DNA of 39,518 nt, taken from Phycisphaeraceae bacterium. GTDB lineage: Bacteria > Planctomycetota > Phycisphaerae > Phycisphaerales > UBA1924. The translations under genes and the position numbers were made by a program. The notes under the pieces were generated by a model. The model was given only the letters and a program-made list of their open reading frames with translations. It had not been told where the DNA came from and made no database searches. Each line of letters begins with the position of its first letter. Positions within the stretch are counted from its first letter, which is position 1. Location: positions 1 through 39,518 of the forward strand of contig JAJTGZ010000014.1 in assembly GCA_021299385.1 (NCBI GenBank), read 5' to 3'. Of this stretch, positions 7,492 to 15,455 are shown piece by piece.

Positions 7492-8910
7492 TCACCGCTT
7501 GGAGCCTGAGAAGTGGTTTTTGGTCTGGTCAACAAGCACGGCCAGCACGATCGCCAGCCCGATGACGATCTGCTTGTAGTTCTGGTCGACGCCGATGCTC
7601 TCAAAGCCGTTGTTGATCAGCTGGATGATGATGGCCCCGAGGATCGCCCCCATCGCCGAGCCGCGACCGCCCGAGAGGCTGGCCCCCCCGACAACGGCGG
7701 CGGCGATGACGTCGAGTTCGTAGCCGCGCCCATCGGCGGAACTGGCCGAGCCGTAGTGGCCCAATGCGATCGAGGCGGAGAGGCCTGCGAGGAGGCCTGC
7801 GAGCGTGAAGACCCAGACCTTGACCCTGGCGACGGGTACGCCGGCATACTTGGCGGCGACCTCATTGCCCCCGATAGCGAAGATGCGCCGGCCGAAGACG
7901 GTTCGGCTAAAGACGAGTGCGCCGATGGCGCCGATGACGAGCATGACGGTGGTGGGTACGAAGTTGATCCCGCCGAGGGCCTTGGAGCGGATGGAATCGC
8001 CATAGGCTGGAGGGAGGTCGCCGATGGAGAGGCCTTTGGTGGTTACAAAGGCGAGGCCGCGGTAGACGCCCATCCCGCCGAGTGTGATGATGAAGGGGTG
8101 CACGCCAAGGCCAACGCTTGCCGAGCCGTTGACAAACCCGCAGGCCATGCCGACAAGGGAACAGACCCCGATGCCGACGAGGAGGGCGAGCCAGGTGGGG
8201 ACGGCAATGCCGGTATCCAAAGCCCCGGCCTGCATGCGGTTAAGGACATATGCCCCGCAGACGGCGGCGAGGGCATAGATCGCGCCGACGGACAGGTCGA
8301 TGCCCCCCAGGACGATAATGGCCGTGAGGCCCACGGCCATGATGGCGTAGAAACTCGCGCTGGTCAGGACGATCATCAGGTTCTGGGAGTTAAAGAACTT
8401 GTTGACCAGTGGGTCGCGCTGGAGTTGTGAGCCACCTTCGGGTGTGGTTGCGACTTGCCACCCTTGGCTGGCGAGGTAGTCTGTGCCTGCCATGCGCACG
8501 CCGCCGGGGATGGATTCGGGTGTGGTGCCTGGGGGGATGGGGAGGATTTGTTTGCGTTCGGCGCGTTCGAGTATGCCGCGCTGGGTGAGGACCCACCCGT
8601 CGGAGCGTTTGAGTGTGATCGGCTTGCCGGCCTCGTTGGTGAAGGTGATGGATTCGGGTGTAACGACGGCCTGCTGGCCCTTGGGCACAGGGATGAAGTC
8701 TGGCCTGGGGATGTTGGGGGTTTTGAGGGTGAGGCCGAGCACCATGAGGATGATGACGACGACGAGGCCGACCTCTTGGATGAGCAGCAGGCGCAGCCAC
8801 AGGGGCTTGGGCTTGACTGCGCCGCGGTGTAGTTGGGGTGGGCCATCGCCTTGCCCGGGGTCGGGGTCGGGGGTGAAGAAGAGACCAAACTTGGGGCCGA
8901 GCAACGCCAT
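7492..8910 (-). CDS. RbsC/XylH-type sugar ABC transporter permease with a large extracytoplasmic insertion
   Basis: Residues ~175-472 are a standard branched-chain/ribose-type permease (BPD_transp_2): LGGIDLSVGAIYALAA, several further membrane helices, GGNEVAAKYAGVPV and AAVVGGASLSGGRGS. It should form the channel of a simple-sugar importer. At 472 aa it is about 150 longer than RbsC. The first helix lies near residues 44-62. A hydrophilic, beta-looking segment of ~108 residues (~65-172) then separates it from the next helix, where the family normally has only about ten residues. No ATPase or binding-protein gene is adjacent, so partners must be elsewhere. The neighbouring GGQ gene is probably in the same transcript but has no obvious functional link. 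Confidence 0.88.
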   Translation of the reverse strand: MALLGPKFGLFFTPDPDPGQGDGPPQLHRGAVKPKPLWLRLLLIQEVGLVVVIILMVLGLTLKTPNIPRPDFIPVPKGQQAVVTPESITFTNEAGKPITLKRSDGWVLTQRGILERAERKQILPIPPGTTPESIPGGVRMAGTDYLASQGWQVATTPEGGSQLQRDPLVNKFFNSQNLMIVLTSASFYAIMAVGLTAIIVLGGIDLSVGAIYALAAVCGAYVLNRMQAGALDTGIAVPTWLALLVGIGVCSLVGMACGFVNGSASVGLGVHPFIITLGGMGVYRGLAFVTTKGLSIGDLPPAYGDSIRSKALGGINFVPTTVMLVIGAIGALVFSRTVFGRRIFAIGGNEVAAKYAGVPVARVKVWVFTLAGLLAGLSASIALGHYGSASSADGRGYELDVIAAAVVGGASLSGGRGSAMGAILGAIIIQLINNGFESIGVDQNYKQIVIGLAIVLAVLVDQTKNHFSGSKR

Positions 8911-9050
8911 GGTGGGGCGAAGTCTAGCGGAGCGAGGCGGTAGATGCCAAAGGGGGTGGTTGGGGGCAACCCGTGGTAGGGCGGGGCGTATAGCAGGTAC
9001 GCGGGCGGTTGTGGTACGATAAGGGTGTGGCGCGGGGAAAGGACTCGGTT

Positions 9051-10088
9051 ATGAGCAGCATGGCGTGTGGGAGTGGCCGGGTGGGCCGAGTGGGCTTGGC
9101 GCTTGCGCTCGGCGTGGCTGGGTGCTGGCTGGGCGTGCCGAGTGTTGCGCAGGAGGGGCCGACGCCCCCGGCGGCGCAGCCCGATGCCTCGGCGCAGCCC
9201 GCGCCGGTGAAACTGACCGACGCGGAGTGGGCGTTGCGGGCGGCCGCGGCGGAGAAGCAGTTGCGGCGCATCCGCTTTGAGCACTTCACCAAGGGCAAGC
9301 CGGAGGTGCGCAAGGTGGGGATCGAGAGGCTCAGTGTCTTTGCCGATGCCCCTGCGCTGCCCGCGCTGCTGGAGGTGATGCGCGATGAGCAGGACGATGT
9401 CCGCCGGGGTGTTGTTGAGCACCTAGCGAGGTTGGGGAGCGATGAGGGGTTGACGACGCTGGCGTATGCCGCGGTGCACGAGGTGGACCCGAGTTTCCGC
9501 GCGATGGCAAGGGATAAGTTGGTGAGCGTGGTGCGCAAGGGGCGGGCGCGGCCAGCGGGTGTGGACACGGTAATCGCCTCGGCGCTGGAGGGGAGCGAGC
9601 AGGCACAGGCCGGGCGTGCGGCGAGGTTGGTGCAGGGCCTGGGGATTTTGCAGGCGATCCCCGCGCTGATCATGGGGCAGGTCGGTGGTGGCTCGGGTGG
9701 GCAGTCGGATCGTGGAACGGCGATCGCGTGGATATTGATCGGGAACCAGCAGGGGTATGTGGCGGATCTCACGCCGATTGTGGGAGACTCCGCGGTTGGG
9801 TTTGACCCGACGCCCGCCGTGCTGACGACGGGGGTGGTGCTGAAGATCGGCGACGCGGCGATCACGAGCTACCGCACCGAGGTGCACCAGGCGCTAGTGG
9901 AGATGACCAGCAACATCGCCGGGGCGGATACCAGCGCGATGGGGTATGACCAGGGCAAGTGGGCGCAGTGGTACCGAGATGAGTTCCCCAACGTGCTTGC
10001 GCGGCGTGCGGCGGCGGCGCGGGCCGAGGCGGAGGCGAAGGCCAAGGCAAAGGCGGCGGCAACTGATAAGCCTGGGAAGAATCCGTGA
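9051..10088 (+). CDS. Secreted HEAT-repeat-like protein
   Basis: The start is placed at ATG 9051, which has AAAGGA seven bases upstream, giving 345 aa; an in-frame start at 9009 lacks a site. The N-terminus is a signal sequence (GRVGLALALGVAGCWLGVPS). VAGC could be a lipobox, or cleavage could follow PSVA. Residues ~75-160 show helical pairs of the HEAT/PBS type: RKVGIERLSVFADAPALPAL and VRRGVVEHLARLGSDEGLTT. The C-terminal tail is an Ala/Lys/Glu-rich helix. Such proteins usually mediate protein contacts; no catalytic motif is seen. Its stop overlaps the next start by one base (TGATG), so the acetyltransferase is probably translated with it. Confidence 0.75.
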   Translation: MSSMACGSGRVGRVGLALALGVAGCWLGVPSVAQEGPTPPAAQPDASAQPAPVKLTDAEWALRAAAAEKQLRRIRFEHFTKGKPEVRKVGIERLSVFADAPALPALLEVMRDEQDDVRRGVVEHLARLGSDEGLTTLAYAAVHEVDPSFRAMARDKLVSVVRKGRARPAGVDTVIASALEGSEQAQAGRAARLVQGLGILQAIPALIMGQVGGGSGGQSDRGTAIAWILIGNQQGYVADLTPIVGDSAVGFDPTPAVLTTGVVLKIGDAAITSYRTEVHQALVEMTSNIAGADTSAMGYDQGKWAQWYRDEFPNVLARRAAAARAEAEAKAKAKAAATDKPGKNP

Positions 10089-10579
10089 TGCCCATCGAAC
10101 TGCGACCGGCGAGGGTTGAGGACGTGCCCCTTGTGCTGGCGTTGATCCGCGAGCTAGCCGAGTATGAGCGTGCGCCCAACGCGGTGCACGCGACGGAGGG
10201 GATGATCGCGCAGGCGCTCTTCCCGGCTGCCGGTGCGCCGACGGCCGAGTGCACGATCGGGTTGATCGACGGGGTAGCGCAGGGGTTTGCGCTTTATTTT
10301 CACAACTTTTCGTCGTGGGTAGGCAAGCGTGGGTTGTATCTGGAGGACTTGTTTGTGCGGCCGGGTGCGCGTGGGCGTGGGCTTGGCAAGGCCCTCTTGG
10401 AGCGTGTTGCGCAGATCGCCGTCGAACGCGGGTGCGACCGGCTGGACTGGGTGGTGGTGGACTGGAACACGCCTGCTGTTGAGTTTTACACGCGGATGGG
10501 GGCGAAGGCGCAGAGTGAGTGGACGATCTTTCGGGCTGAGGGGGATGCGCTGGAAGTCATGGCCAAGGGGAATGGGTAG
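10088..10579 (+). CDS. GNAT N-acetyltransferase, spermidine/spermine (SSAT-like) or thialysine type
   Basis: This protein of about 163 aa transfers acetyl from acetyl-CoA to an amine. It starts at ATG 10088, overlapping the upstream TGA by one base; a GTG at 10085 would add one residue. The SSAT-like pattern runs throughout: RELAEYERAPNAV near the N-terminus, then GFALYFHNFSSWVGKRGLYL and EDLFVRPGARGRGLGKALL, the last being the acetyl-CoA pyrophosphate loop. Near the end are LDWVVVDWNTPAVEFY and RMGA. Family assignment is good, but the substrate (polyamine, thialysine or other) cannot be fixed from sequence. The stop codon TAG and the preceding Gly codon lie inside a repeated 26-base module that is also found at 31606-31631. 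Confidence 0.87.
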   Translation: MPIELRPARVEDVPLVLALIRELAEYERAPNAVHATEGMIAQALFPAAGAPTAECTIGLIDGVAQGFALYFHNFSSWVGKRGLYLEDLFVRPGARGRGLGKALLERVAQIAVERGCDRLDWVVVDWNTPAVEFYTRMGAKAQSEWTIFRAEGDALEVMAKGNG

Positions 10580-10598
10580 GTCGGCTCTCCGAGCCGAC
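10580..10598 (+). repeat. Hairpin module GTCGGCTC-TCC-GAGCCGAC, copy 1
   Basis: A perfect 8-bp inverted repeat with a 3-base loop, immediately after the acetyltransferase stop codon. The same module, including the preceding TGGGTAG, occurs in inverted orientation at 31606-31631. In both places it sits 47-49 bases from a copy of the 36-bp GC repeat, so the two form one composite element. Confidence 0.85.
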
Positions 10599-10647
10599 AC
10601 TCTTGGGCGTGATGTGGCGTGTATTTTCTCGGGTGTAACCAGTGGCC

Positions 10648-10683
10648 AACCCCACCCCTGCCCCTCCCCTCGGCGGAGGGGTT
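10648..10683 (+). repeat. Convergent-junction GC repeat, copy A
   Basis: A 36-bp element starting AACCCCACCCCTGCCCC and ending GGAGGGGTT, with inverted arms CCCCTCC/GGAGGGG. It matches the copy at 18539 in 35 of 36 positions. A CGTGAT box precedes it at 10608-10613, as it does in copies B and C. It lies between the convergent acetyltransferase and ABC-F genes. Confidence 0.9.
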
Positions 10684-10712
10684 CGAGAAGCAGACGCAGA
10701 CGTGCGAGAGGG

Positions 10713-12746
10713 TCATTGGCGGGCGAGCCACTCGGCTTCGATCTCGTCAAGCTCGGCCTTACGCTGGTCGCGCAGCTCGGCTAGGTCGCGGCCTTTGTTG
10801 CGGTCTTTCCAGAAACTTGGGTCGGCGAGTTGCTCGTCCATGCGGGCAAGCTCGGCCTGGAGCTCGCTCATGCGGGCCTCGATCTGGTCGGTGCGGAGTT
10901 TGCCGAAGCGCGACTTGGAGCGGGGCAAGTTGGGCTTGGAGGGGCGGACCTCGACGGCGGGGGCTTTTTTCTCTTGGGCCTTCTGCTCGGCGGCCTTACG
11001 CTGGGCTTGGGCCTGGGCCTCGGCTTTTTCCTTGCGGGCGCGCTCCTGGTTGTCCTTGTGCGTCGCGGCCTTGGCGCGTTCGGCGAGCTTGATCTGCCAG
11101 TCGCTCCAGGAGCCGGTGAAGACCTCCGCGCCCCCCTTGCCGTCGAGGATCAGCAGGTGGTCGCAGGTAGCGTCGATGAGGGCGCGGTCGTGGGAGATGA
11201 GGATGAGCGTGCCCTCGAAGCCGTCTTGGCCTGTTTCTTCGTCGGGTTTTTCGAGGGCGTCTTCGAGTCGCTCGGCTGAGGAGATGTCCAGGTGGTTGGT
11301 CGGTTCGTCCAGGACCAAGAGGTTCTTTGCGCTGGCGAGAAGGCCGGCGAGGACGGCGCGGGAGCGTTCGCCGCCCGAGAGCGAGCGGAGGTCGCGTTCC
11401 TGCTCATCGCCGGAGAAGAGGAAGGCCCCGGCGAGGTTGCGTGCGGCCTGCTCGCTGAGCGTTGAGCCAGGGCATTCTTTGAGGATAACGTGCTGGAGGT
11501 ACTCGACGACGGATTTGTCTAAGTCGAGGTGCTCGTGTGTTTGTTTGTAGTGCCCGAGGACGACGTTGGAGCCGAGTTTGATGGTGCCGGTGTCGGGGGG
11601 CTGCTCGCCGAGCATGATGCGGACGATGGTGCTTTTGCCCGCGCCGTTTGGGCCGATGATGCCCCAGCGTTCGCCGCGGCCGACGATGACGTCGAGGTTG
11701 GAAAAGAGGTCTTTGCTCTGGCCGGTGTGTGTGGGATAGGCCTTTGAGATGCCACGCGCGACGACGACGAGGTCGCCGGCGCGTGGGGCCTTGGGCAGTT
11801 CCAGGCGGAAGCCGGCCAGCTCGATGGGGCGTTCGAGTGCGTCCTCTTTGGCGCGGGTGAGTTTGCTCAGGCGCCCTTGGGCCTGCTTGGCGCGTTGGCC
11901 GGCGCGGTAGCGGCGGATGTAGGCCTCTTCGCTCTTGAACTTGGTCTGCTGGTTCTCGAAGGCCCGCATCTGGCTGAGCCGGCGTTGGGCGCGGATCTCG
12001 ACGAAGGCCTGGTAGTTGCCGGGGTAGTCGATGAGGCGGTTATGCTCGACCTCGATGATCCGGTGAACGACGTTGTCAAGGAGGTAGCGGTCGTGGCTGA
12101 TGAGCAGGACCGCGCCGCGGAACTGGTTGACGAGGAAATCTTCGAGCCAGAGGCGGCCTTCGATGTCGAGGTGGTTGGTCGGCTCGTCCAGGAGCAGGAT
12201 GTCGGGCTCTTGGAGCAGGAGTTTGGCCAGGGCCAGTCGGCCTTTCTGGCCACCTGAGAGGCCCGAGACGGGGACGTTGAACTGCGAGTCGGTGAACCCG
12301 AGGCCGTGGAGGACGGCCTCGATTTTGTGGTCGATGGCGTAGCCACCTGCCGCCTGCATCTGCTCGTCGAGCTTGACCTGCTTGGCCAGGAGTTTGTCGA
12401 GTGCATCACCCTGGGCGTCGGCCATCTCGTGGTAGAGGTCGTCGAGTTGTTTGTGGAGGGAGTGCAGGTGCTCGAAGGCGGCCTCGGCCTCGCCGCGGAG
12501 GGTTTCGTGCAAATCCAGGACGGGGTCCTGATGCAGATAACCGGCGCGGCAACCCTTGGCGAGTGAGATTTCGCCGATGTCGGGCTTGATGATCCCTGAG
12601 AGGCACTTCATGAGTGTGGACTTGCCACCCCCATTTTTGCCGACGATCCCAACGCGCTGCCCGGCGTCGATGGAGATCGAGACGCCGTCGAGGATGATCT
12701 TGTGCCCGTAGGCGACGTGCAGGTTGGTTGCGGCAAGCAGGGGCAC
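10713..12746 (-). CDS. ABC-F family ATPase with a Uup-like C-terminal coiled coil
   Basis: Two ATP-binding cassettes lie on one chain without membrane segments, the ABC-F layout. These proteins act on ribosomes, modulating elongation or resolving stalls. Cassette 1 has GKNGGGKST (residues 36-44 from the chosen start), LSGGQKGRLALA and LLLDEPTNHLDIEG. Cassette 2 has GPNGAGKSTIV, LSGGERSRAVLAG and LLVLDEPTNHLDIS. The linker between them is helical and basic (RRYRAGQRAKQAQGRL). The last ~110 residues are a charged helical pair ending DEIEAEWLARQ, like the DNA- or RNA-binding tail of Uup. The start is set at GTG 12746 (VPLLAATNLHVAYG), which gives the usual N-terminus and 677 aa. An ATG at 12842 would add 32 atypical residues. 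A resistance role is possible but not indicated. Confidence 0.9.
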   Translation of the reverse strand: MPLLAATNLHVAYGHKIILDGVSISIDAGQRVGIVGKNGGGKSTLMKCLSGIIKPDIGEISLAKGCRAGYLHQDPVLDLHETLRGEAEAAFEHLHSLHKQLDDLYHEMADAQGDALDKLLAKQVKLDEQMQAAGGYAIDHKIEAVLHGLGFTDSQFNVPVSGLSGGQKGRLALAKLLLQEPDILLLDEPTNHLDIEGRLWLEDFLVNQFRGAVLLISHDRYLLDNVVHRIIEVEHNRLIDYPGNYQAFVEIRAQRRLSQMRAFENQQTKFKSEEAYIRRYRAGQRAKQAQGRLSKLTRAKEDALERPIELAGFRLELPKAPRAGDLVVVARGISKAYPTHTGQSKDLFSNLDVIVGRGERWGIIGPNGAGKSTIVRIMLGEQPPDTGTIKLGSNVVLGHYKQTHEHLDLDKSVVEYLQHVILKECPGSTLSEQAARNLAGAFLFSGDEQERDLRSLSGGERSRAVLAGLLASAKNLLVLDEPTNHLDISSAERLEDALEKPDEETGQDGFEGTLILISHDRALIDATCDHLLILDGKGGAEVFTGSWSDWQIKLAERAKAATHKDNQERARKEKAEAQAQAQRKAAEQKAQEKKAPAVEVRPSKPNLPRSKSRFGKLRTDQIEARMSELQAELARMDEQLADPSFWKDRNKGRDLAELRDQRKAELDEIEAEWLARQ

Positions 12747-12985
12747 CCATGAGGATAGCAAAGAGGGTGCGCCGGCGTCGCGGGGTGATAACCACCCGCC
12801 GGCCATGGCGGATAACCGGCGTGGCTTTGCCAGGCCCGACAACCCCTACGGCTTGCGGTGATTTGCGGGGCAACTGCCTGCGAGGTTCAACCGGGTGCCG
12901 AGTTTACCCGATGGCCCGTTCAGGGGGCGGGTGGGTTGGAAACCTGCCCGGCAGTACGCGTAACGGTAGAGGCAGGGTCAACTCC

Positions 12986-13261
12986 ATGAGCACATCACAG
13001 CGGACGTTCAATCAGGTCAAGGGCATCCTCGGCAAGCTCGATCAGCGGATCGACTCGCTGCGGTCGGCTCGGCTCAACGACCGCATCGTCGGCGGGACGC
13101 AGACGATTGGGGTGGGCATGGGCGTGAGCATCGGTGGGGGCATCCAGGCCCAGCCGGCGGTGGGGATGCGGCCGGCGTCGGTTGCGATGGAGCAGACGAT
13201 CGGTAACGGGCCCAAGAGCATCTACGGGCGTGCGACGCCGATCCGCCCGACGGGGACGTAA
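12986..13261 (+). CDS. Small protein of unknown function, 91 aa
   Basis: The ATG at 12986 is weakly supported by CAGGG upstream. The first ~30 residues look helical and charged (RTFNQVKGILGKLDQRIDSL). The rest is rich in Gly, Met, Val and Pro (IGVGMGVSIGGGIQAQP). There is no signal peptide or membrane helix and I recognise no family. It stands alone on the plus strand between the divergent ABC-F gene and tRNA-Gln. The defined start, sensible length and third-position GC bias make a real gene likely. An in-frame upstream extension to 12728 overlaps ABC-F and is rejected. Confidence 0.6.
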   Translation: MSTSQRTFNQVKGILGKLDQRIDSLRSARLNDRIVGGTQTIGVGMGVSIGGGIQAQPAVGMRPASVAMEQTIGNGPKSIYGRATPIRPTGT

Positions 13262-13289
13262 ACCGTAAGAACGAGGAAACTCTGATCAA

Positions 13290-13323
13290 CCCACACCAGG
13301 CCCAGCAAGGGGAGTGGTGTGGG
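13290..13323 (+). terminator. Possible weak terminator after the small unknown gene
   Basis: CCCACACCA (13290-13298) and TGGTGTGGG (13315-13323) form a 9-bp stem with a 16-base loop, 28 bases past the stop codon. A run of five T begins ten bases further on, farther than is ideal, so the call is tentative. Confidence 0.35.
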
Positions 13324-13352
13324 GGTGATGGTGTTTTTGGCAGCGGTGGGGC

Positions 13353-13382
13353 TTGAACTGGGGTGCGTGGGCCGCGTAGACT
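13353..13382 (+). promoter_or_regulatory. Candidate sigma-70-type promoter for tRNA-Gln
   Basis: TTGAAC (13353-13358) and TAGACT (13377-13382) are separated by 18 bases, each matching four of six consensus positions. Transcription would start near 13390, about 33 bases before the tRNA. By-eye match only. Confidence 0.35.
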
Positions 13383-13422
13383 GTTGGCCATGCTCGCCTG
13401 GGCGTGCCCTGCTTTGAGTGCT

Positions 13423-13493
13423 AGGGGTATAGTGTAACGGTAGCACAACTGACTCTGACTCAGTTAGTCTAGGTTCAAATCCTAGTACCCCTG
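13423..13493 (+). tRNA. tRNA-Gln (anticodon CTG)
   Basis: The acceptor AGGGGTA pairs with TACCCCT, the D arm is GTGT/GCAC, and the anticodon stem ACTGA/TCAGT holds loop CTCTGAC with anticodon CTG, which reads CAG. The T arm is CTAGG TTCAAAT CCTAG and the discriminator is G. The gene is 71 nt long and CCA is not encoded. It converges on flgH, with only 23 bases between. Confidence 0.95.
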
Positions 13494-13516
13494 CTTTGTT
13501 CAGCTGGCGATTGGTG

Positions 13517-14311
13517 TTAGATGCCGAAGATGGCGTCGAGGGTGCGTGTGAGCCAGTTTTTGGTAGCCGAGTCTTTAACGTCGCCGGTGTTTTCTATTTT
13601 GATGACGAGGTTGGCCAGTTGTGAGCTTTGGACGGTGTTCTGGCGAGTGATGTCCTTGGGGTCGATCAGGCCTGAGAGGACGAGGTTTTTGATCTCGCGG
13701 TCGTTGGTAATGCTCTCGCGGGCCTCGATGAGCAGGAGGCCGTTGGGCTTGACCTCTTGGACGAGGCCGCTGATGCGTGCGGTGAGTCGGTCCTTGCGCT
13801 CGGCGGTGCCGTCGCCTTTGTAGTTGGTGGACCCCTTGAGGGCGATGTTGGGTGAGTTGGGGCCGATGCCGTCTAGGAGCGTGCCGTCGCGCAGGAGCGA
13901 GCGCATCGAGGGGAACTGCGTGAGCTCGGACTTGAGGTCGTTGCTCTCTTTGGTGTCCAGGTTCTGCTCGATCTTGCTGGTGGTCGTCTCGTTGATGATC
14001 ACCTCGATCTTGTCGTGGACGGCATAGGCTCGGGGCGTCGGGGGGACGACGACAAAGAGGCCGACCTGCTTGAGCGTCGGCGCGCCCTGCTGCGCGCTGG
14101 CGTGGGTGGCGACGGCCTGGGCGGTGGGCTGCTGGCCGGGGTTCTGAGTTTCAGCCGGGGTGCCGTCGGGGTTGGTGGCGGGTGCGTCGGCCGGTTGGGT
14201 ATCGGGCTTGGGTGGTGGTGGGAGGGGGGCGTGGAAGAGGCTCTGCGCAATGGCCGGGTGTGAGAGGGCCAGGAGTGCAAGCAGGGTGGCGGGGAGTGTG
14301 TGTGTGCGCAT
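13517..14311 (-). CDS. flgH: Flagellar L-ring protein FlgH
   Basis: FlgH builds the outer-membrane L ring through which the flagellar rod passes. The 264-aa protein has the family core: VHDKIEVIINETTTSKIEQN, LTARISGLVQEVKPNGLLLI, then EARESITNDREIKNLVLSGL and IDPKDITRQNTVQSSQLAN, and it ends NWLTRTLDAIFGI. A signal peptide (LLALLALSHPAIA) is followed by a Pro-rich spacer of ~60 residues. Enterobacterial FlgH is a lipoprotein, but this one has no lipobox Cys and no Cys at all, so it should be processed by signal peptidase I. It is last in the operon, eight bases after flgA. The P-ring gene flgI, which often follows, is absent here. Confidence 0.93.
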   Translation of the reverse strand: MRTHTLPATLLALLALSHPAIAQSLFHAPLPPPPKPDTQPADAPATNPDGTPAETQNPGQQPTAQAVATHASAQQGAPTLKQVGLFVVVPPTPRAYAVHDKIEVIINETTTSKIEQNLDTKESNDLKSELTQFPSMRSLLRDGTLLDGIGPNSPNIALKGSTNYKGDGTAERKDRLTARISGLVQEVKPNGLLLIEARESITNDREIKNLVLSGLIDPKDITRQNTVQSSQLANLVIKIENTGDVKDSATKNWLTRTLDAIFGI

Positions 14312-14319
14312 GGGTGGTT

Positions 14320-15417
14320 TTATTCTGAGGACTCTGCGGAGAGGACCGCGCTGCCCCGGCCTGCGGCGCGAGCGACGAAGGGATTTTTGGAGCCCGCGAG
14401 TTGGAGGGTTACGCGTTCGCCCTGGCGGGCTTGGGTGAGGGCCTTGGCTTTGGTCTTGATGACCAGGCCGCCGGAGATTGCTTGGACAACGACGTCGTCG
14501 CCCCGGTTGATGACGACAGGGGTTTCAACATCGCCCGAGGTGATGGGCCGGCCGGGCTCGAGGCGTTTTTTGACCTGCACCCCGACGAGTTCTTGCACGG
14601 TCGGCACGCGGGCCTGGCCTGGGGGAAGCCAGCGTTCTTGGACGGTGACATCCCCCTGCGCCAGGACCTGCCCGCGCGCCAGCGGGCCAGCGGCCAAGGG
14701 CTGCTCGACGCGGACGAGGGCGATGGCCTGGACGGTTTTGCGCAGGGCGACGCGGTCGCCGGCGTAGGCCTCGATGCGTACGGGGGTGCGTCCGGTGAGG
14801 CCTGTGCCCAGCGGGGTTACGTCCAGGCTCCAAGTGGAGGGGACGGGTTCGTCGAGGAAGGCGAGGTCGGCGGGTGTGCCGTCGAAGCGGAGGCGGACAT
14901 CGGCGGGCTGGACGGCGTTGGTGGTGGCGATGCGGTCGAGGATGATCGCGCGGAGCGTGAGGACGCCGGGTTGCGGGGTGGGGGTTGGGGTTGGGTTGTA
15001 GGTGGTAGTTGGGGTGGGGTCAGGGAGGGGGGTGCTGGTGGCTGGTGGTGTCTGGGCCTCGGGGTCTTCAGCTGGTGCTTGGACAAGGACGCTGGTGGTG
15101 CCGCCGTTGAGTGTGGCTTTGGCCCAGTTGATGCCCGCTGCTTCCAGAAGTGTTTTGATCTTTGCGCGAGGCACAACAATCGCGCCGGCGGTGCCTTGGG
15201 GGACATCCTGCGGCGAGAGGATGGTGATGCCGCCGAGGCGTTGGGCGTCGGGGCCGGTGACGGTGGCGAGGTCTTCGAGGGCGACGGGCTTGCCGGGGGG
15301 GACGGCGATGGTGGTGTACATGACGATGGCGTTCTGCGCCGCTGCGGGCAAGGCGCAGGCCAGGAGCAGGGCGAGTGCGGCGCAGGCTGGGGCAAGGGTT
15401 GTGCGTGCGGGTCGCAT
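14320..15417 (-). CDS. flgA: Flagellar basal-body P-ring formation chaperone FlgA
   Basis: FlgA is a periplasmic chaperone for P-ring assembly. The 365-aa protein begins with a signal peptide (ACAALALLLACALPAAAQ). A first region of ~90 residues (VPPGKPVALEDLATVTGPDA) is followed by a Pro/Thr-rich linker near residues 120-145, coded by short GGGGTT/GGGTTG-like repeats around 14978-15005. The C-terminal SAF/ChapFlgA domains are clear: LAAGPLARGQVLAQGDVTV, then ELVGVQVKKRLEPGRPITSG, and GERVTLQLAGSKNPF. It is longer than E. coli FlgA (219 aa) because of the N-terminal part. It lies 38 bases after flgG and eight before flgH. Confidence 0.92.
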   Translation of the reverse strand: MRPARTTLAPACAALALLLACALPAAAQNAIVMYTTIAVPPGKPVALEDLATVTGPDAQRLGGITILSPQDVPQGTAGAIVVPRAKIKTLLEAAGINWAKATLNGGTTSVLVQAPAEDPEAQTPPATSTPLPDPTPTTTYNPTPTPTPQPGVLTLRAIILDRIATTNAVQPADVRLRFDGTPADLAFLDEPVPSTWSLDVTPLGTGLTGRTPVRIEAYAGDRVALRKTVQAIALVRVEQPLAAGPLARGQVLAQGDVTVQERWLPPGQARVPTVQELVGVQVKKRLEPGRPITSGDVETPVVINRGDDVVVQAISGGLVIKTKAKALTQARQGERVTLQLAGSKNPFVARAAGRGSAVLSAESSE

Positions 15418-15455
15418 GGGGGTGCTCGATTACCGGCTGGGGGTGGGCTGTCAGA

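Noticed and set aside
10713-12746. ABC-F gene as an antibiotic-resistance determinant
   Set aside because: The C-terminal coiled coil and lack of a long interdomain antibiotic-resistance loop point to a housekeeping Uup-like protein; no resistance context.
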